Shown here: piece by piece, positions 23,062 to 35,600 of the stretch
Layout of the letters: each line of letters begins with the position of its first letter
Numbering within the stretch: the stretch's first letter is position 1
Assembly: GCA_025677825.1 (NCBI GenBank)
Contig: JAIXMO010000073.1
Coordinates: forward strand, 1-64,000
Origin: Helicostylum pulchrum
Lineage: Eukaryota; Mucoromycota; Mucoromycetes; Mucorales; Mucoraceae
Length of the DNA: 64,000 nucleotides
Reading direction: 5' to 3'
The notes under the pieces: generated by a model
Told to the model about the DNA's origin: nothing
Seen by the model: the letters and a program-made list of their open reading frames with translations, nothing else
Database searches by the model: none
Made by a program: the position numbers and the translations under genes

Positions 23062-24901
23062 CTAAGAAGTTCTGGAGCTAATGGTCAACGTACTTGTGCG
23101 ATTTATGCGATCCTCTTCGGAAAGGGAGGGAGGGGAGAGCCATCTTCCGAACCAAGTGAGCTGAACCCAATCAATGCAATATTCCTTGTATCGTTCTGAT
23201 CTCGGTTGCTTGTGGTGGAGCGGGTTGATATTCGTCTTGGGCATTTAGGATTAACACAGACAACTGCTCTTTCGTAATGATTTACCTTTGGAACGTACAA
23301 GCTGTTTCATTGTTCTTTTTGAAACAGCTTGTATATTTCAAGGTTGAGTTATATTCATCGACAATTTGAAAATGATCTGATTCATATAGCTCTTGATCAT
23401 TGATGTATACGGTGATATGCTTCTTCGGGAATGACCTCGTATGTATATGCTGAATTTTGGTGCCAATCCCCCATAAATATATACAAACTGATCCATTTTT
23501 TTTGGGCAAATTAAAATCCTTGAACAGTTGTTTCCGCTGGTTTGAGTATACATGCTGATGCGTTTTTTTTTAGCCTTTATTCGTCTTGTAGCGATTCGTT
23601 TACTAAGGTATTTAGAGTCCAGCTCTTTGTTTTCACGCAGTCTTGACCCCCTTTTTTTTCTATGCATGTTGGAAAAATTTGCATAATTGGGGAAAATGAT
23701 GTCTCTTTATCGTCAAAATGACTGAGAGATGCATCTGCGCTCTCTTCTTCACTTTCTAGAATTTTGAAGCGATTTATGCTTTCAAACAAAGAGGCCGATA
23801 TTCTGCAGTTGATTGCTGCAGTTGTAACAACCCCCATACCTTGTAAATTATCCTTCCTTCTTTAATTTTTTTTTATTCATGCCTTCAGCTTCTTCTTGGA
23901 AGGTGATATCTGGTTATTCAGAGCCCTGTTTAATTCATAATGTCTTGCTCAATCATTCTTTATGGATGAAGAAATCTGATCAATCTTGTTGTACAATCGA
24001 TTGCATACTTCTCTTTGAGACTTGAGTTCGGCATATAAATGTGTATTTCCACGAGCCCTTTTCCGTTTAGCGAAATGCACTTGCTTTATCCATTCTCTCT
24101 CTCTCTGCTACTTTAAATTCCTTTTGTAATTCTTTACAAAGTGACTCGCTCTTTTTATGGCGGCAGTAAGATTAGAAATTTCTTGTGCATTTTCCATAGT
24201 ATGATAAGTCTTGGTAGAATATTCAATTATACTGGTAGTCTTGTTTCTTACTTTTTTTTTTGTAACCAGATTTCTGGCCCAAAAAAATGAAGATTATAGT
24301 ATACAAATGAGAACTTGAATGTGAGACGCCTTTCTTTCAATAATACCGAATCCGAAAAGATTGCTGAAATTCGTATGGAATTGCTTGCAAGCAGAATTCA
24401 AGGCTGGTGTTGTCTTGAAATCAACTGTATCTTTTTCTTCCATTCGATTTGTTATGGCGGGCAATGATACTAAATCAAGGCTTGCATGTTAGTATTTCTG
24501 ATAACATTTTTTATATGGTGTATTTACTTACGGGCTTTTGTTCTTTTCAGAGGACTTTCTATCGACATAACACGATAATAAATTCCAAAACTGCCCCGAA
24601 ATGTGCGATTAGGTTTTCTTCAAGATAATTCAAGCTTGCTCCGTCAAGGGCTGCAATTTGTTCCGCCCTTGTCCAATATTATTATTATTGAGGTCAATAG
24701 ACGAGAAGTCGAAAAAAATATAATATTTTCCAAGTGATGAATAATTTCTCCCGACAGAACCATATTCAAAACGATTTCAACGGCTTTGTAAAGACCATTG
24801 ATTGCTGAATTACAGGTATCTTGTAGTGCTTTGAGCCTTTGTAATAGGTCGTCATATGCAATATTCCTGTTTATGACTCGTTTCAGAGATCTAGAGAGCA
24901 A
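23062..24901 (-). pseudogene. TnpB/Fanzor-like RuvC nuclease remnant (copy E)
   Basis: Minus-strand fragments: 24901-24644 (LSRSLKRVINRNIAYDDLLQ, then helices), a basic coiled-coil stretch around 24240-23880 with two in-frame stops, 23837-23577, then 23667-23282 with GIGTKIQHIHTRSFPKKHI (resembling the GTGVGSRIKG region of copy A), DEYNSTLKYTSC, and finally VVCVNPKCPRR (about 23260-23230) followed by SNRDQNDTRNIALIGF (Asn-Arg-Asp at 23207-23199). A CxxC pair, a second C-NP-C pair and NRD with a following helix is the TnpB/Fanzor zinc-ribbon plus RuvC-III pattern. The first cysteine of the first pair reads Tyr (KYTSC). No clear RuvC-I Asp motif was located. It is broken by frameshifts and by a 13-bp inverted repeat in the zinc-ribbon coding part. 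Confidence 0.55.
23296..23333. repeat. Perfect 13-bp inverted repeat (hairpin), 12-nt loop
   Basis: The arms 23296-23308 (TACAAGCTGTTTC) and 23321-23333 are exact reverse complements. They fall between the two cysteine pairs of RuvC remnant E. They could form a stable stem in DNA or RNA. Confidence 0.9.
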
Positions 24902-25818
24902 CCAAGATTATGACGTTTCTGTCGACTTTTCTTGTCAATGGCGTCTCGTTTTTTTTAGCATAAATATCTTCTTCCGCGGCAAGTTCACCATCAATACACA
25001 TACCATCCCTTCTTCTATATATTCTGTAGATTGTAAATATTGGTGATAGTTATCATCAGTACGTATTATATTTCTCATTGGCTGCTTTCATTTAGCTAAT
25101 TATTGTGGTGTCAGAATTTTGAAGATATGGTACATGGCATACATTTGTATAAGATACGTCCAACTCCATATTTTTTAACCTTACCTTTAGCAGAAGAAAT
25201 GCGCTTGTTCTTGTCATTCTCTAAATATGCATGCATATGATTAGACTGTCCGTCATATTTAATCTTATCTTACTTGGCTTGAATTTACTCACCTCTTTTT
25301 GATCCCTCTCATCCGAGACTTTTTCGTGAGGTCTCTTCATTTACACGGCTGTTTTGTAAATAAAGAAAAATAATCTTGGACGGAAAAAAAAGAGAGGTAC
25401 TTTGACAGCATTGATGTATTTACTCATTTTATCGTAAATGTGACTTTGATGTTGTCTAGGTAGTCTGATTTATTAGGTTGTTGCTTATGAAGGGAACAGT
25501 TAGATAAAAGTTGCCACTAAAGAAGGCAAATTTACAAGTACTTTTTAGTTTGATAATTCTTAATTTCCTGAACCACTTCAGGTGTAAAGTATTTTAACCA
25601 GGCTTTATCACTGACGTCAAATACCATCTTTCAGACGTGTTTTTATTAAGATATTTAACAGTTTCCTGATCAACAAGTGTCACGTCAATAAAACTCAACC
25701 TGATTAAGCATTATTTGGCCCTGTGACCGTAAAAATCTTTTGAGCATTTAATCTAATTCCAGGTGGAGTATATTCTTTTCGTTCTTCTTTATTTATTTAT
25801 TACATACAAGTTGAATAA
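24902..25818. other. Intergenic, no supported gene
   Basis: AT-rich. It may hold the unrecognisable N-terminal part of the RuvC remnant E on the minus strand and the promoter of the TBC-domain gene on the plus strand. Confidence 0.4.
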
Positions 25819-27799
25819 ATGGAGCAAAGTAAGTTCTTGTTTATTTCAGTTTTATTTTGTTTCTTTTTTTTAAAAAAAAAAAAAGAAAGTAAATCTCATC
25901 TCTTTATTAAAAAAAGGCAATTTTATTTTACTATAGAAACACAAAAGTAAAGCGAGTTCTCTTTTATCATACGATACATATTAATTCTTTATTTTATTTT
26001 ATTTTATTTAAAAAAAAGGTCTTTTTGGAAACGTAGAGGACTTAAACTACCAGGAAGGTAAAACCCAAAACAAGCTTTTTTTTTTTTACTTTTTTTTAAA
26101 TAAAACAAATGGGAAAACTTAAAAGGAAAAACTCAGTATTAGTATCGTTCCTAGTTGGTCTAATTCAACAAAAGACTTGCAAGTGACTGAACCGATTGTT
26201 ATTGGAGCCAGGTACACATATAATAGCTTAGTGACAAGTCATGATGCTTCTAAACCACCTTTTACGTTACCATCTCATTTGGCAACTCATCAAGTTCAAC
26301 AGAAACAACCTAATCCACCTCAAAAGCAAAAAAATCATACCCGAAGTACCTCTCACCCAAAATCTTTCAACGCGTTTTTAAAAGATACCAATGCTGAATG
26401 GTCTGATGATATTCATGATCCTAACCTTAAAAACAAACCTTCACCACAGAAAATAGATGTCACTATCGATCATGAAGCTACTAAAGCCGCTGAAGCCGTC
26501 TTGGCTGCTGCGACACCTATCCCTATACCATCTAATGTACCTGTACTACTAAAAAAGAAGAAAAAGACGACGAATGCTAATGGTATTAAAGACCATGTAC
26601 AAGATATTTTGTTAGGTATACAAATATGATGATTATGATTATTATATAGAATTAACAGTTATTGCATAGACCCTACGTTTTTATTGAAGTGGTTAGATGT
26701 ACAAGATACCAGAGACCCATCTAGAACTAAAAAATTTAAAGAAGTACTTGGAGTTTCAAATGTAGATTTGGTAGCATTAAGGTCTTTAAGTTGGAGTGGT
26801 ATACCAGAGGAATTAAGAATGATGGCGTGGCAACTTTTATTAGGTTATTTGCCATGTAATTCTGCTCGCAGAGAGATTACGTTGGCTAGAAAGAGAAAAG
26901 AATATTCTGATAGTGTTACAGTTACTTATGCTAGAGGAACTGCTGGATTAGATCAAGCTTTATGGCATCAGATTCATATTGATATACCTAGAACTAATCC
27001 TGGTATACCACTTTATCAATATGAAGCAACACAACTTGTAAGTTCATTTTGCTGTACAATGTTTATATACTGATTGAATTTGTTGTAGTGCTTGGAAAGG
27101 ATATTATATCAGTGGGCGATACGACACCCAGCTAGTGGTTATGTACAAGGTATTAATGATTTAGTGACACCTATATTTGAAGTATTTCTTTCATCCTATA
27201 TTGATGAAGATCCGGAAACTTATGATGTGAGCCAATTGGATGAACAGGTATTATCTGTCATTGAAGCAGATAGTTTTTGGTGCCTTAGTAAATTATTAGA
27301 TGGTATTCAAGATAATTATACTTTTGCGCAACCTGGTATTCAAAGACAAATATTGACACTAAAAGAATTAGTAACGCGTATTGACGGTAAAAAAAGTTAT
27401 ATATAATGCACTTGAAAAAATACCAACTAATTTGTTTTTAATGTAGCTCGATTAGCTGTACACTTACAAAATGAAGGAATAGAATTTATTCAGTTTGCAT
27501 TTCGATGGATGAATTGTTTATTAATGCGAGAATTACCTTTACGTAGTACAATTCGAATGTGGGATACTTATTTAGCAGAAGGATCAAGTGAAGGATTTTC
27601 TGAATTTCACGTTTATGTATGTGCAGCATTCTTAGTAAAATGGTCTCATCAATTACAAAAGTTGGATTTCCAAGGTGTTATGATTTTCTTGCAACAGTTA
27701 CCAACTCAAGGTTGGCAAGAAAAGGATGTAGAGTTATTATTATCTGAAGCCTACATGTGGAAAACCCTATTTCATAATGCTCCAAACCATTTAAAATAA
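25819..27799 (+). CDS. GYP1: Rab GTPase-activating protein, Gyp1/TBC1D22 family
   Basis: Six exons are proposed: 25819-25832, 26019-26057, 26137-26615, 26670-27037, 27089-27386 and 27447-27799, giving 512 aa with phases that all agree. The first exon (MEQS) uses a weak GTTCTT donor and is the least sure. Exon 2 encodes KSFWKRRGLKLPGS, matching the conserved FWKR...LPGS opening of TBC1D22 proteins. After a low-complexity linker come the TBC signature blocks: SWSGIPEELRMMAWQLLLGY, HIDIPRTNP (the IxxDxxR arginine finger), HPASGYVQGINDL (the YxQ glutamine finger), SFWCLSKLLDGIQDNYTFAQ and LLMRELPLRSTIRMWDTY. The enzyme accelerates GTP hydrolysis on Ypt1/Rab-type GTPases at the Golgi. Both catalytic fingers are present, so it should be active. 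Confidence 0.93.
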
Positions 27800-28209
27800 A
27801 AAAAAAGATAATTGACAACAATTATTTATATCTATTTATTTATGCGCATTAAATTACGGCTCAGCCAAAAATTTAGGGGTTTTAAACAACTATTTTTGAT
27901 GTAAGGATAAATATATATATAATTTATTTGTTTGTGATTCTAAAATTACTACTACTACTACTAATATAAACATATGTTGCCAAAGAAGAAAGAAAGAAAT
28001 AAAAAAGGTTTGTATATAATGAAAATAAAGAAAGAAAGGGATTCATGAAAAAGCATAGTAAAAATAAAATAAAAAGGGGTGGGGGGTTATACAAAATGGA
28101 TATAATTACAAGTTTGTTGTTTGTTTGTTGTATGGTTACAAATATATATAAAAAATACAAGGTGATGCTACTAAATGGGCATAATATAAACGATTGTAAT
28201 TGCTGCATG

Positions 28210-28240
<31 letters not shown>

Positions 28241-28249
28241 TGGAATAAT
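27800..28249. other. Convergent 3' intergenic region with A29 run
   Basis: It lies between the stop codons of the TBC and C2H2 genes. It contains AATAAAAAAGGT (27998-28009) and a 29-base A run (28210-28238). No coding sequence is supported. Confidence 0.6.
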
Positions 28250-29032
28250 TTATCCAAAAGTACTAACAATACTAGCCAAATGATAAAGATTAGAAACGGG
28301 CTTTTGTTGTTGTTGTTGATTATGATGATGATGATGATGATGATTTTGTTGCTGTTGGGATTGTTGAGATTGTTGTTGTTGAGGTTGTTGTTGTTGAGAT
28401 TGTTGAAAATGATAGTGAGGTTGAGAATGGTAACGATGGTGAGAGTTGCTATGGTAATGGTATGGATACTGTTGCATAGTAGTAGGTGGAGATGGAGACT
28501 CGGAAAAGGAGGAAGAAGAATCAGAAGAGCAGGTAGATGAAGTAGAATGAGCACGCTTGGGACGATTGATAATATCGATAGGTGGGTAAGGTAAACTAGG
28601 CATAGTAGTACTTCTTCTCTGTCTAGTTACAAGAGGTTGAAATAAAATGTTATCTTCACGTCCATAAAAGGAATGACAATAAAGTTGAGGTTCTTCCTTA
28701 ACCTTTTGTTGTTGTTGTTGCTGACGACGTAATTTTTGAGAAAGATGAGTACGATAGTGTTGCATCATATTATCTTGACGTGAGAATCTACTAGGACATC
28801 CTGGATGAAGACAAAGAAAGTTTTTTTCACCAGTGTGAATACGATTATGTCTAGCGAGATGTCCACTTGTAGTAAAACTTTTATTACACCCTGGTTCAGA
28901 ACAATGATATTTTCTTCTGGGTGCAATAGGTACATTCATAGAAGAGTTTAATGTTGTTAATTTAAATGTATCATTTAATAAGCTAAAGGTTTTTCCAGAA
29001 GCATTTTTAATTGATAATGTAGTAGAATCCAT
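28250..29032 (-). CDS. C2H2 zinc-finger transcription factor with poly-Gln/poly-His tail
   Basis: A single exon encodes 260 aa. I chose ATG at 29032 (MDSTTLSIKNASGK) over an in-frame ATG at 29092, because the extra 20 residues are Leu/Phe-rich and unlike a transcription factor. Two adjacent C2H2 fingers lie at residues about 43-95: YHCSEPGCNKSF...HLARHNRIHTGEK and FLCLHPGCPSRFSRQDNMMQHYRTH. The GCxxxFSRQDNMMQHYRTH second finger is typical of the fungal Nrg1/Azf-like stress and development repressors. After the fingers come a poly-Gln tract, Ser-rich stretches and a C-terminal run of Gln-rich repeats with HHHHHHH. It is expected to be nuclear and to bind DNA. The homopolymer tracts make length variation likely. 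Confidence 0.88.
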   Translation of the reverse strand: MDSTTLSIKNASGKTFSLLNDTFKLTTLNSSMNVPIAPRRKYHCSEPGCNKSFTTSGHLARHNRIHTGEKNFLCLHPGCPSRFSRQDNMMQHYRTHLSQKLRRQQQQQQKVKEEPQLYCHSFYGREDNILFQPLVTRQRRSTTMPSLPYPPIDIINRPKRAHSTSSTCSSDSSSSFSESPSPPTTMQQYPYHYHSNSHHRYHSQPHYHFQQSQQQQPQQQQSQQSQQQQNHHHHHHHNQQQQQKPVSNLYHLASIVSTFG

Positions 29033-31179
29033 ATTTATTTGGTGGTGCGAAAAAAAGAAAGAAGTAAACAATAAATATAAAAAAAGGTACAAATAAAAAA
29101 ATGTTGTCTTATTTATATTTATTTTTTCTGCCGCACAGTTATTTAACGTGGAGAGTAGGTAAGGTAGTTATTATTTCGTTAATGCACGCCGCCCTGCAGG
29201 TTAAGTTACGGAAATAGCGACATCGTGCTCGTTTCTAATAAACTTGATAAAACTAGACCCAACTTTTCCTTCCCCCTTATTATTCTCCTTGTTTATAAAA
29301 AAAGAATTTCTAATCACTTAATATGGTCTTTTGGCCCAATAAATACTCGTCATTTGCCAAGCATACATGGAATATCTATGCTGTCTTGGCAGAATAACAT
29401 AATAATCGTAGTTTGGCATGCACGCATAATCACATTGGTACTCCAAATATTACTTGTCTTCTTGCCACACAAGTACTGCTTGCTTACTTGTCTAAAAATA
29501 TATATTGTAAACCGAACTAATATATTTATAACCAAGTAAGTAAGTAAGTATTAGTAGTAGTAGTAGTATTTTTACTCTTTTTTTTTTCACATAAAGGAGA
29601 ATGATGACATATTGCAGTGAACGAATATTATGATTTAGAGGTCAATGCGTTTTACTTTTTTTTGTGTGGCAAAATAAATAATTTCTTGTTCTTTTTTATT
29701 ATTATTATAGGGTCGTTATTACATCAATATGATGATATATATGTATATGTGTATATATATAAGGGTTCAAGTATTATATGGATCTACTAACTACGCTTAA
29801 ATAATTTGATCTGTCTACTTGTTTTATAACCAATCAAATCAAGGTTATATGTCCCCCTTATAAAACTTAATCGTTTACCGGTTAAATTATTCCATAAAGA
29901 ACTCCCTAGATGACTTGCCACGTTTTATTGGTGATCCATTATCTCCTATAGCATCTTCTTTAGAAAGAACAAAAGCGGTAAAAAATATCATTGTCATTCC
30001 ACGTTGTAACTGCATATTCAATATCTTAACACCGCGATTCACCGATTTTTATAGAATTCGGGCCGAAATCTAAAAAAGAAGAAGACTGTCAATAAAGAAT
30101 CATCGGGTGATTCTTTTTTGTCAATTACTTGATTTTGAGTACAAGCCGTTAAATATAAAAAAAAATGATCATCTCTTGTGACCATACACTGCATGTTTAT
30201 AATATACTTACTTGATAATTAAGTATTTACCTTAACTATCACCATACTTGGTTATATATATTATTTACTTTCCATAACTATACCTACATTAGTACTTGGT
30301 CTTCTTTACGCGTTCTACAACAACAACAACAAAAAGGGGGGGGGGAGAAAGGGGTATAAAATAGAGGGCGTTGTTTGTTACACAAAATAGGTTCGATGCA
30401 AGTACTGTACTATTGTTAAAAAGCCGAGTTCTTTTTTTTTGACAAACCCTTATTTCTAGGTACTACTTGATTATCTATAGAAATAGTGCTTATGCAGTTG
30501 CTCTATACTTTTTCTTTATTTTAATTTTTTCACTGTACTAAGTTAAAAATATATTGCAATTGTACAAGATATGATCAGCAAAACGGAAACGTTCTTTTTC
30601 AACTGTAATTACCGTTAATTTGATTATATCTCTAATGACGCAAACAAGTTACCTTATTTGTGTTAGATAGCATCCTCAAAGCTTAATAGCCCATCTTTTT
30701 TCTCCTTTTTATTTATGATCACCCTGAAACAGATAATGGCATGATTCAGACCTTCTTGTAGTAGCTTGGCAAAATCCATTTTAATACAACCGTTTTATTT
30801 AACCTTACATATTTAATGATTCAATTCATTTTTATCATGGGGGGTTTGCCTCGCTTGCAGCTATCTTCACTGGTATGTAATCTAGATTTAACCTTATACT
30901 GCGTAAAAATTTCCCTTTTGTACCCTTTATTTATTTGTTTATATTTGCTAGAATAAAATATCTTTTTATATCATTTGAAATGAAAAACTCTAATTTACCA
31001 ACCAAATTGGCATTGTGTCACATCAATGAGGGCGTATCACAAAAATGTTATGCATACTGATATATATAAAACCAGACACTGCACCTATCTTTTGCATTAC
31101 ACATGTCTTAATATGGCCATCATTTCTTTTTTCTTTTTTTATCGTGGTAACCGCATTCTTTTTCTTTTCTTTTTTTTTT
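29033..31179. other. Intergenic, 2.1 kb, no supported gene
   Basis: AT-rich, with a TAG/TAC microsatellite around 29532-29566, a G9 tract near 30336-30344 and a perfect hairpin at 30094-30116. Short open frames here have no recognisable features. The left end is presumably the promoter of the C2H2 gene. Confidence 0.45.
30094..30116. repeat. Perfect 9-bp hairpin, TCGGG loop, followed by T run
   Basis: The arms AAAGAATCA (30094-30102) and TGATTCTTT (30108-30116) are exact complements with a five-base loop, followed by three more T. It resembles a small RNA 3' end or terminator-like stem, but no transcript is evident. Confidence 0.75.
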
Positions 31180-32240
31180 AATGCAAATCAAATAGCAGCG
31201 TATAAAGTTACCAAAATCCAAACTGCCTACCATAATGCTATTCCGAAACAAGCAGAGAATGGTCATTAGCAAAGTGATTAAACTTTAAGAACGTATATCA
31301 CACCTTACTGATGATTTGAAAAAGAAAGGTTGTTCTGTTGAAGAGATCAAACTTGCTATCAAAACTGATATCACAGGCCCTGTTACACAACTTAAACTAG
31401 TTAGCCATTTCGTCAAAAGATATAAATCAGATTCCCAAGGATTTTTTTAGATCAAAAAGCTATCCAACGCATTAGCAAATTTATCTCATCTTACCCAAAC
31501 AATTACAAATTTTAAAAAAAGATTCTATTTATTATGATGCAGTTGCAAACCCAGGAAAAACACCTGGTCCGCTTATTATAAGCTAGCAGAAATATGTGAA
31601 TCGTACGGGTTTACATTTATACCATCCTACATAACTATAGACACTATGATATTGAACAATCAGATCTTAAAAGTCTCAAAGAAGCAAATTTGACAAATTA
31701 TCTATATGGGGAAAAGTCATCAATACATCTAACGAAGCTCTAGCATATCAATGCCCTAACAAGTCAATCAAGTTTAGAGGAACATTAATGATGGATGGCG
31801 TAGGAGTATCGGTAGTGAAACAGAACTTTGAGACTTCAAGAGATACTTAGTACAAGTCGTCCTAAAATCAATGTAGTAGAAGAAGATTTCAAGTACATAG
31901 TAAAGATTCCTAAAGAAGAACTGCTTGCTACAAAAGTAAAAGCCGTGCTTATTGATCCTGGTCGACGAGACCTTTTGTACTGTATGCACGAAGATAAGTA
32001 GTAGTTACAGCTATACGAGAAACAAAACCGCTAAAGAGCTTAAATCGAAAGCTTCGTCAACGATTTAAGCCAACTAGTATTCAAGAGTGCAAAACTAAAT
32101 TAAGTCAATACTCTTCGTCAACCGTCGATGCTGATACTTTTGTCAAATATTTAAAAATTAGGGCTCAAGTTTCTCCTATGCTGGAAGGGTATTACGGCAA
32201 TGAGAAGAGAAAAAATTTAAATTAAGTCGTAGTTGGAAAA
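31180..32240 (+). pseudogene. TnpB/Fanzor-like RuvC nuclease remnant (copy B)
   Basis: Plus-strand fragments align in order with copy C at 58-61 kb. NQIAAYKVTKIQTAYHNAI (about 31187-31245) matches QQIALYECTKIRTAYQNNI of copy C. RISHLTDDLKKKG, LMMDGVGVSVVKQNF (about 31788-31832), and the RuvC-I motif VLIDPGRRDLLYCMHEDK (about 31950-31999) follow, then ASSTIQECKTKL-like and YYGNEKRKNLKLSR pieces in shifting frames. The copy is truncated at both ends: no N-terminal region, no zinc ribbon and no RuvC-III motif were found before the VWA8 promoter. DPGRRD in copy B and copy C establishes that they are one subfamily. Many stops and frameshifts show it is dead. Confidence 0.68.
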
Positions 32241-32616
32241 AAAAAACCACGTCTCCACTAACTTTCCGCCTTAGTGATCGCTTCAGTGAACATTAGATAG
32301 GCAAGAAGCTAGTAATTTTTACCACCTAATTCATTAGGTACTAACATCTTTCCACTAACCGACAAGGCCTCTATTTTCATAAAAACATATATCCCTAATT
32401 CAATTGAATACATAATTTTAAAAAATAAGAATATCGGCACTTTAAAATAAAAACCTACTTGAATTCTGCTTGTGATTCTTAACCATGGAAATGCGGATGA
32501 CTAAAATAAAATACCTTTTTTTTTAAAAAAAAAAACGTTTCCCCACATTATTTAAAAAGTAACTTTTATACCTTCTGCAATCGCTCTTTTCTTTGTTTAT
32601 TATTATTCTTTTTTCA
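32241..32616. promoter_or_regulatory. Upstream region of the VWA8 gene
   Basis: AT-rich spacer between the truncated RuvC remnant and the VWA8 start. It holds a T9A11 palindrome at 32516-32535, about 80 bp before the start codon. No gene is seen. Confidence 0.45.
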
Positions 32617-35600
32617 ATGAGCTCAAATAATAAACAAGCTAAAAGAAGATTAAAGCAACTTGGAGCCACGTTAAATCCTTCCAAAGCAGGTTGGTCCGAT
32701 TCAGAAGACGAAGACTTGATTAAACAAGGTAATGTTTTTTTTTACCAAAAAAAAAATAACGATTACGCATAAAGTCGATTAGCAATCTAAAAAAATAAAG
32801 TTCTTCTTTAGTGGATATAAAGTCTGTTCGTATTGGAGATATTGTTATGCAGGTTTATCCTGCTGAAAACCCTGAATTGGTTCCTGAAATTCAAGGGCCT
32901 TTTTATGACGGATCCCAGGTTAGTATTTTTTTTTTTTTTTTTTGTTAACATTTAGTAACCTGCATTTATCGACATAGGATATTTTGAGACATTTGAGATG
33001 GTAAAAAAATGAATCCATTAAAAAGAAGAAAAACTGATGACTAATTTGTATTTGTGCATGTATATATAGGATAATGCAAAAGGATAAAGTAAGTATAATA
33101 TAATGAGAGATATAAAAGATCGTCAAGGGGAAGTAAACTTACTTTCTTTTACGCAGCTTGGTCAAGATATCTTTTTATTAGGTCCACCAGGCCCTTTACG
33201 TCGTAACCTTATTATGAAATATGCTGAAATGACACAACGAGAGTAAAATAGTCGAATTAGTAATCTATCCTCTTATGCCAAACTAATTTTCCTTATTTAG
33301 AATCGAATACGTTGCACTATCAAAAGATGTGACAGATGCAGATTTAAAACAGAGAAGAGAACTTACCAACAGTACTTCGTTTTATGTAGACCAAGCTGCT
33401 GTAAGAGCTGCCATTCATGGTCGCATCTTGGTTTTGGATGGTATTGAAAAAGCAGAACGAAACGTCTTACCCATCTTGAATAATTTATTGGAAAATCGTG
33501 AAATGTCTTTGGAAGATGGTAGATTCTTGACAACAAAGGATGTAACCAGTGGCAGTAACGTAAAGTTTGAAAAAGTTAGTCCTAGGTTTTTAGTTTTTGC
33601 TTTAGGTAAGATTTTTTTTTTTTGGTTAATTTGATGGGAATTAGAATGATTAATAACATTTTATACTTAATTTAAGGTTTACCTGTACCACCTTACGTCG
33701 GTTATCCACTTGATCCTCCGCTTCGATCCCGTTTTCAAAGTAGAGATATTAAAGCTCCTGAATTCAAGTCTCAAGTAGATCAAATGTTGAGCTTAATTAA
33801 TAACAAAAGCGTATCAAGGGAATTGGTTGAGAGACTTGTTTCAATTAGTCTCGTATTAGGTGTGCAAACAGATACAAATGGTTCACGTGAAATCGAAGTC
33901 CCTGAATTCCCAATGACAGTAGAAAGTTTAGCTCCGTTACTTTCTCTCTTGCCTCAAATCCATCCGCGGTTCTTGGTTGATATCCTTTACCCCTATCCTC
34001 TTTTACCTACCTGCGATTTAGAGCAATTGAGCGTAATCGAATCTGCTTTTCGAAGGTTTGGTGTGAAATCTGCAATCGCTGAAGCTCATATGGAACTTCG
34101 TCAAACTGCATCTGGTTATGCGCTTGCAACTATTGATCCCATTGCGAAACAAATCGTTTCGGTAGATGGTTATCATGCTACACATAAAGCAATTGCATTA
34201 TTTAATAGTAACCATGGTCCTATTGGCTTACCTATCTATTGCGGTCCCTCCGCTTTTAGTCCAGCCGAGTACTTTATTGAAACTCCTTATCACCGTGAAA
34301 TCTTTTCAGCAATGGTTTTGTTGCATGCTGGTGGTAAAGATATCTGTTTGGTTGGTACCCATAAAGGTGTTGGAAAATCAGCTCTAGTAAGACATTTCGC
34401 TCGTAATTTGGGTTACACTATTGATTATATCCCTCTCTATCGTGACATGTCTTCCCGTGATCTGTTGCAACGTCGTTCAACTACCGCCAAAGGTGATACG
34501 GTTTGGGAAAACTCTTTGCTTGTCGAGGCTGCTATTCACGGTCATTTAGCTGTCTTGGACGGTATTGAAGCTCTTTCATTTGGTACGCTTAATACCCTAC
34601 AACGTCTTTGTTCCGATCGTGAAACTCAATTACCTGATGGTACTCGATTAATTAGTGCACGTCGTTATACTAAACTTTTACGCAAGCAAACTGCACAAGA
34701 GCTTGAAAACAAACGCCTGTTCCCTATCCATTCTGCTTTCCGCATTATGGCTTTGGCTAGAGCTGGTACCAGTGGTCAAACAGATACTAAGGCAGGATCT
34801 TGGTTAACCGCTGAAATCCTATCCATGTTTCATTTTATCGTGGTTGATTCCTTACCTTCTCATGAAGAACAAGAGGTTTTGACAGCTCTTTCTCCTGGTG
34901 TTGATGAAGACAAGTTGAGACAATTGTTAACTTTTGCCAGACGTCTTCGTCGTGATAAGGATGAAACTATCCGTATGCTATCAAGTGCTTTATCTACTCG
35001 TCAATTGATTCGTATCTGTCGTCGTTTGGCCTACTTTGAAAACGAAAGTCTTTATGTCGCCGTTCATAAGGCTGCATTGTCTCGATTTATGCCCTCAGTT
35101 GCCCGTGAAGCTCTTCATGCTTTAATGATCGCTAACGGTATTTACCCACCAAAAGAAGATCCTCATGCTGTAGATCTTGTTATCGAAGCATTACCTTCTA
35201 GAGAATTCCCTGAGAAAATTCGAATTGGTAACGTAACTGAAAATGTATTTAAGGGTGGTGATCCCATGTTGATCCCTAACGTTGTGTTCCATGAAAATCC
35301 TGCTCATACTGAAATCTTGAGAGAAATGTTAAAAGATTATCAATTGGGTGATCATTTGTTGTTGATTGGTAATCAAGGTGTTGGTAAAAATAAATTGGCT
35401 GATTACTTTTTACAATTGTTACAGTTACCAAGAGAATATATTCAGTTGCATCGTGATAGTACTGTGCAGAGTTTAACCACAACCCCTGCTATTGCTGATG
35501 GTGTCTTGTTGTATGAGGACTCTGCATTGGTAAAGGCTGTACGTGATGGTACCATTTTGGTGGTTGATGAAGCTGATAAGGCACCTACTTATGTCACTGC

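Noticed and set aside
28171..28554. Minus and plus open frames of about 86-127 codons rich in Leu, Met or Asn
   Set aside because: Other-frame readings of the poly-Gln/poly-His tract of the C2H2 zinc-finger gene.
29225..29539. 104-codon plus-strand open frame
   Set aside because: Composition is not protein-like and no motif or splice partner was found.
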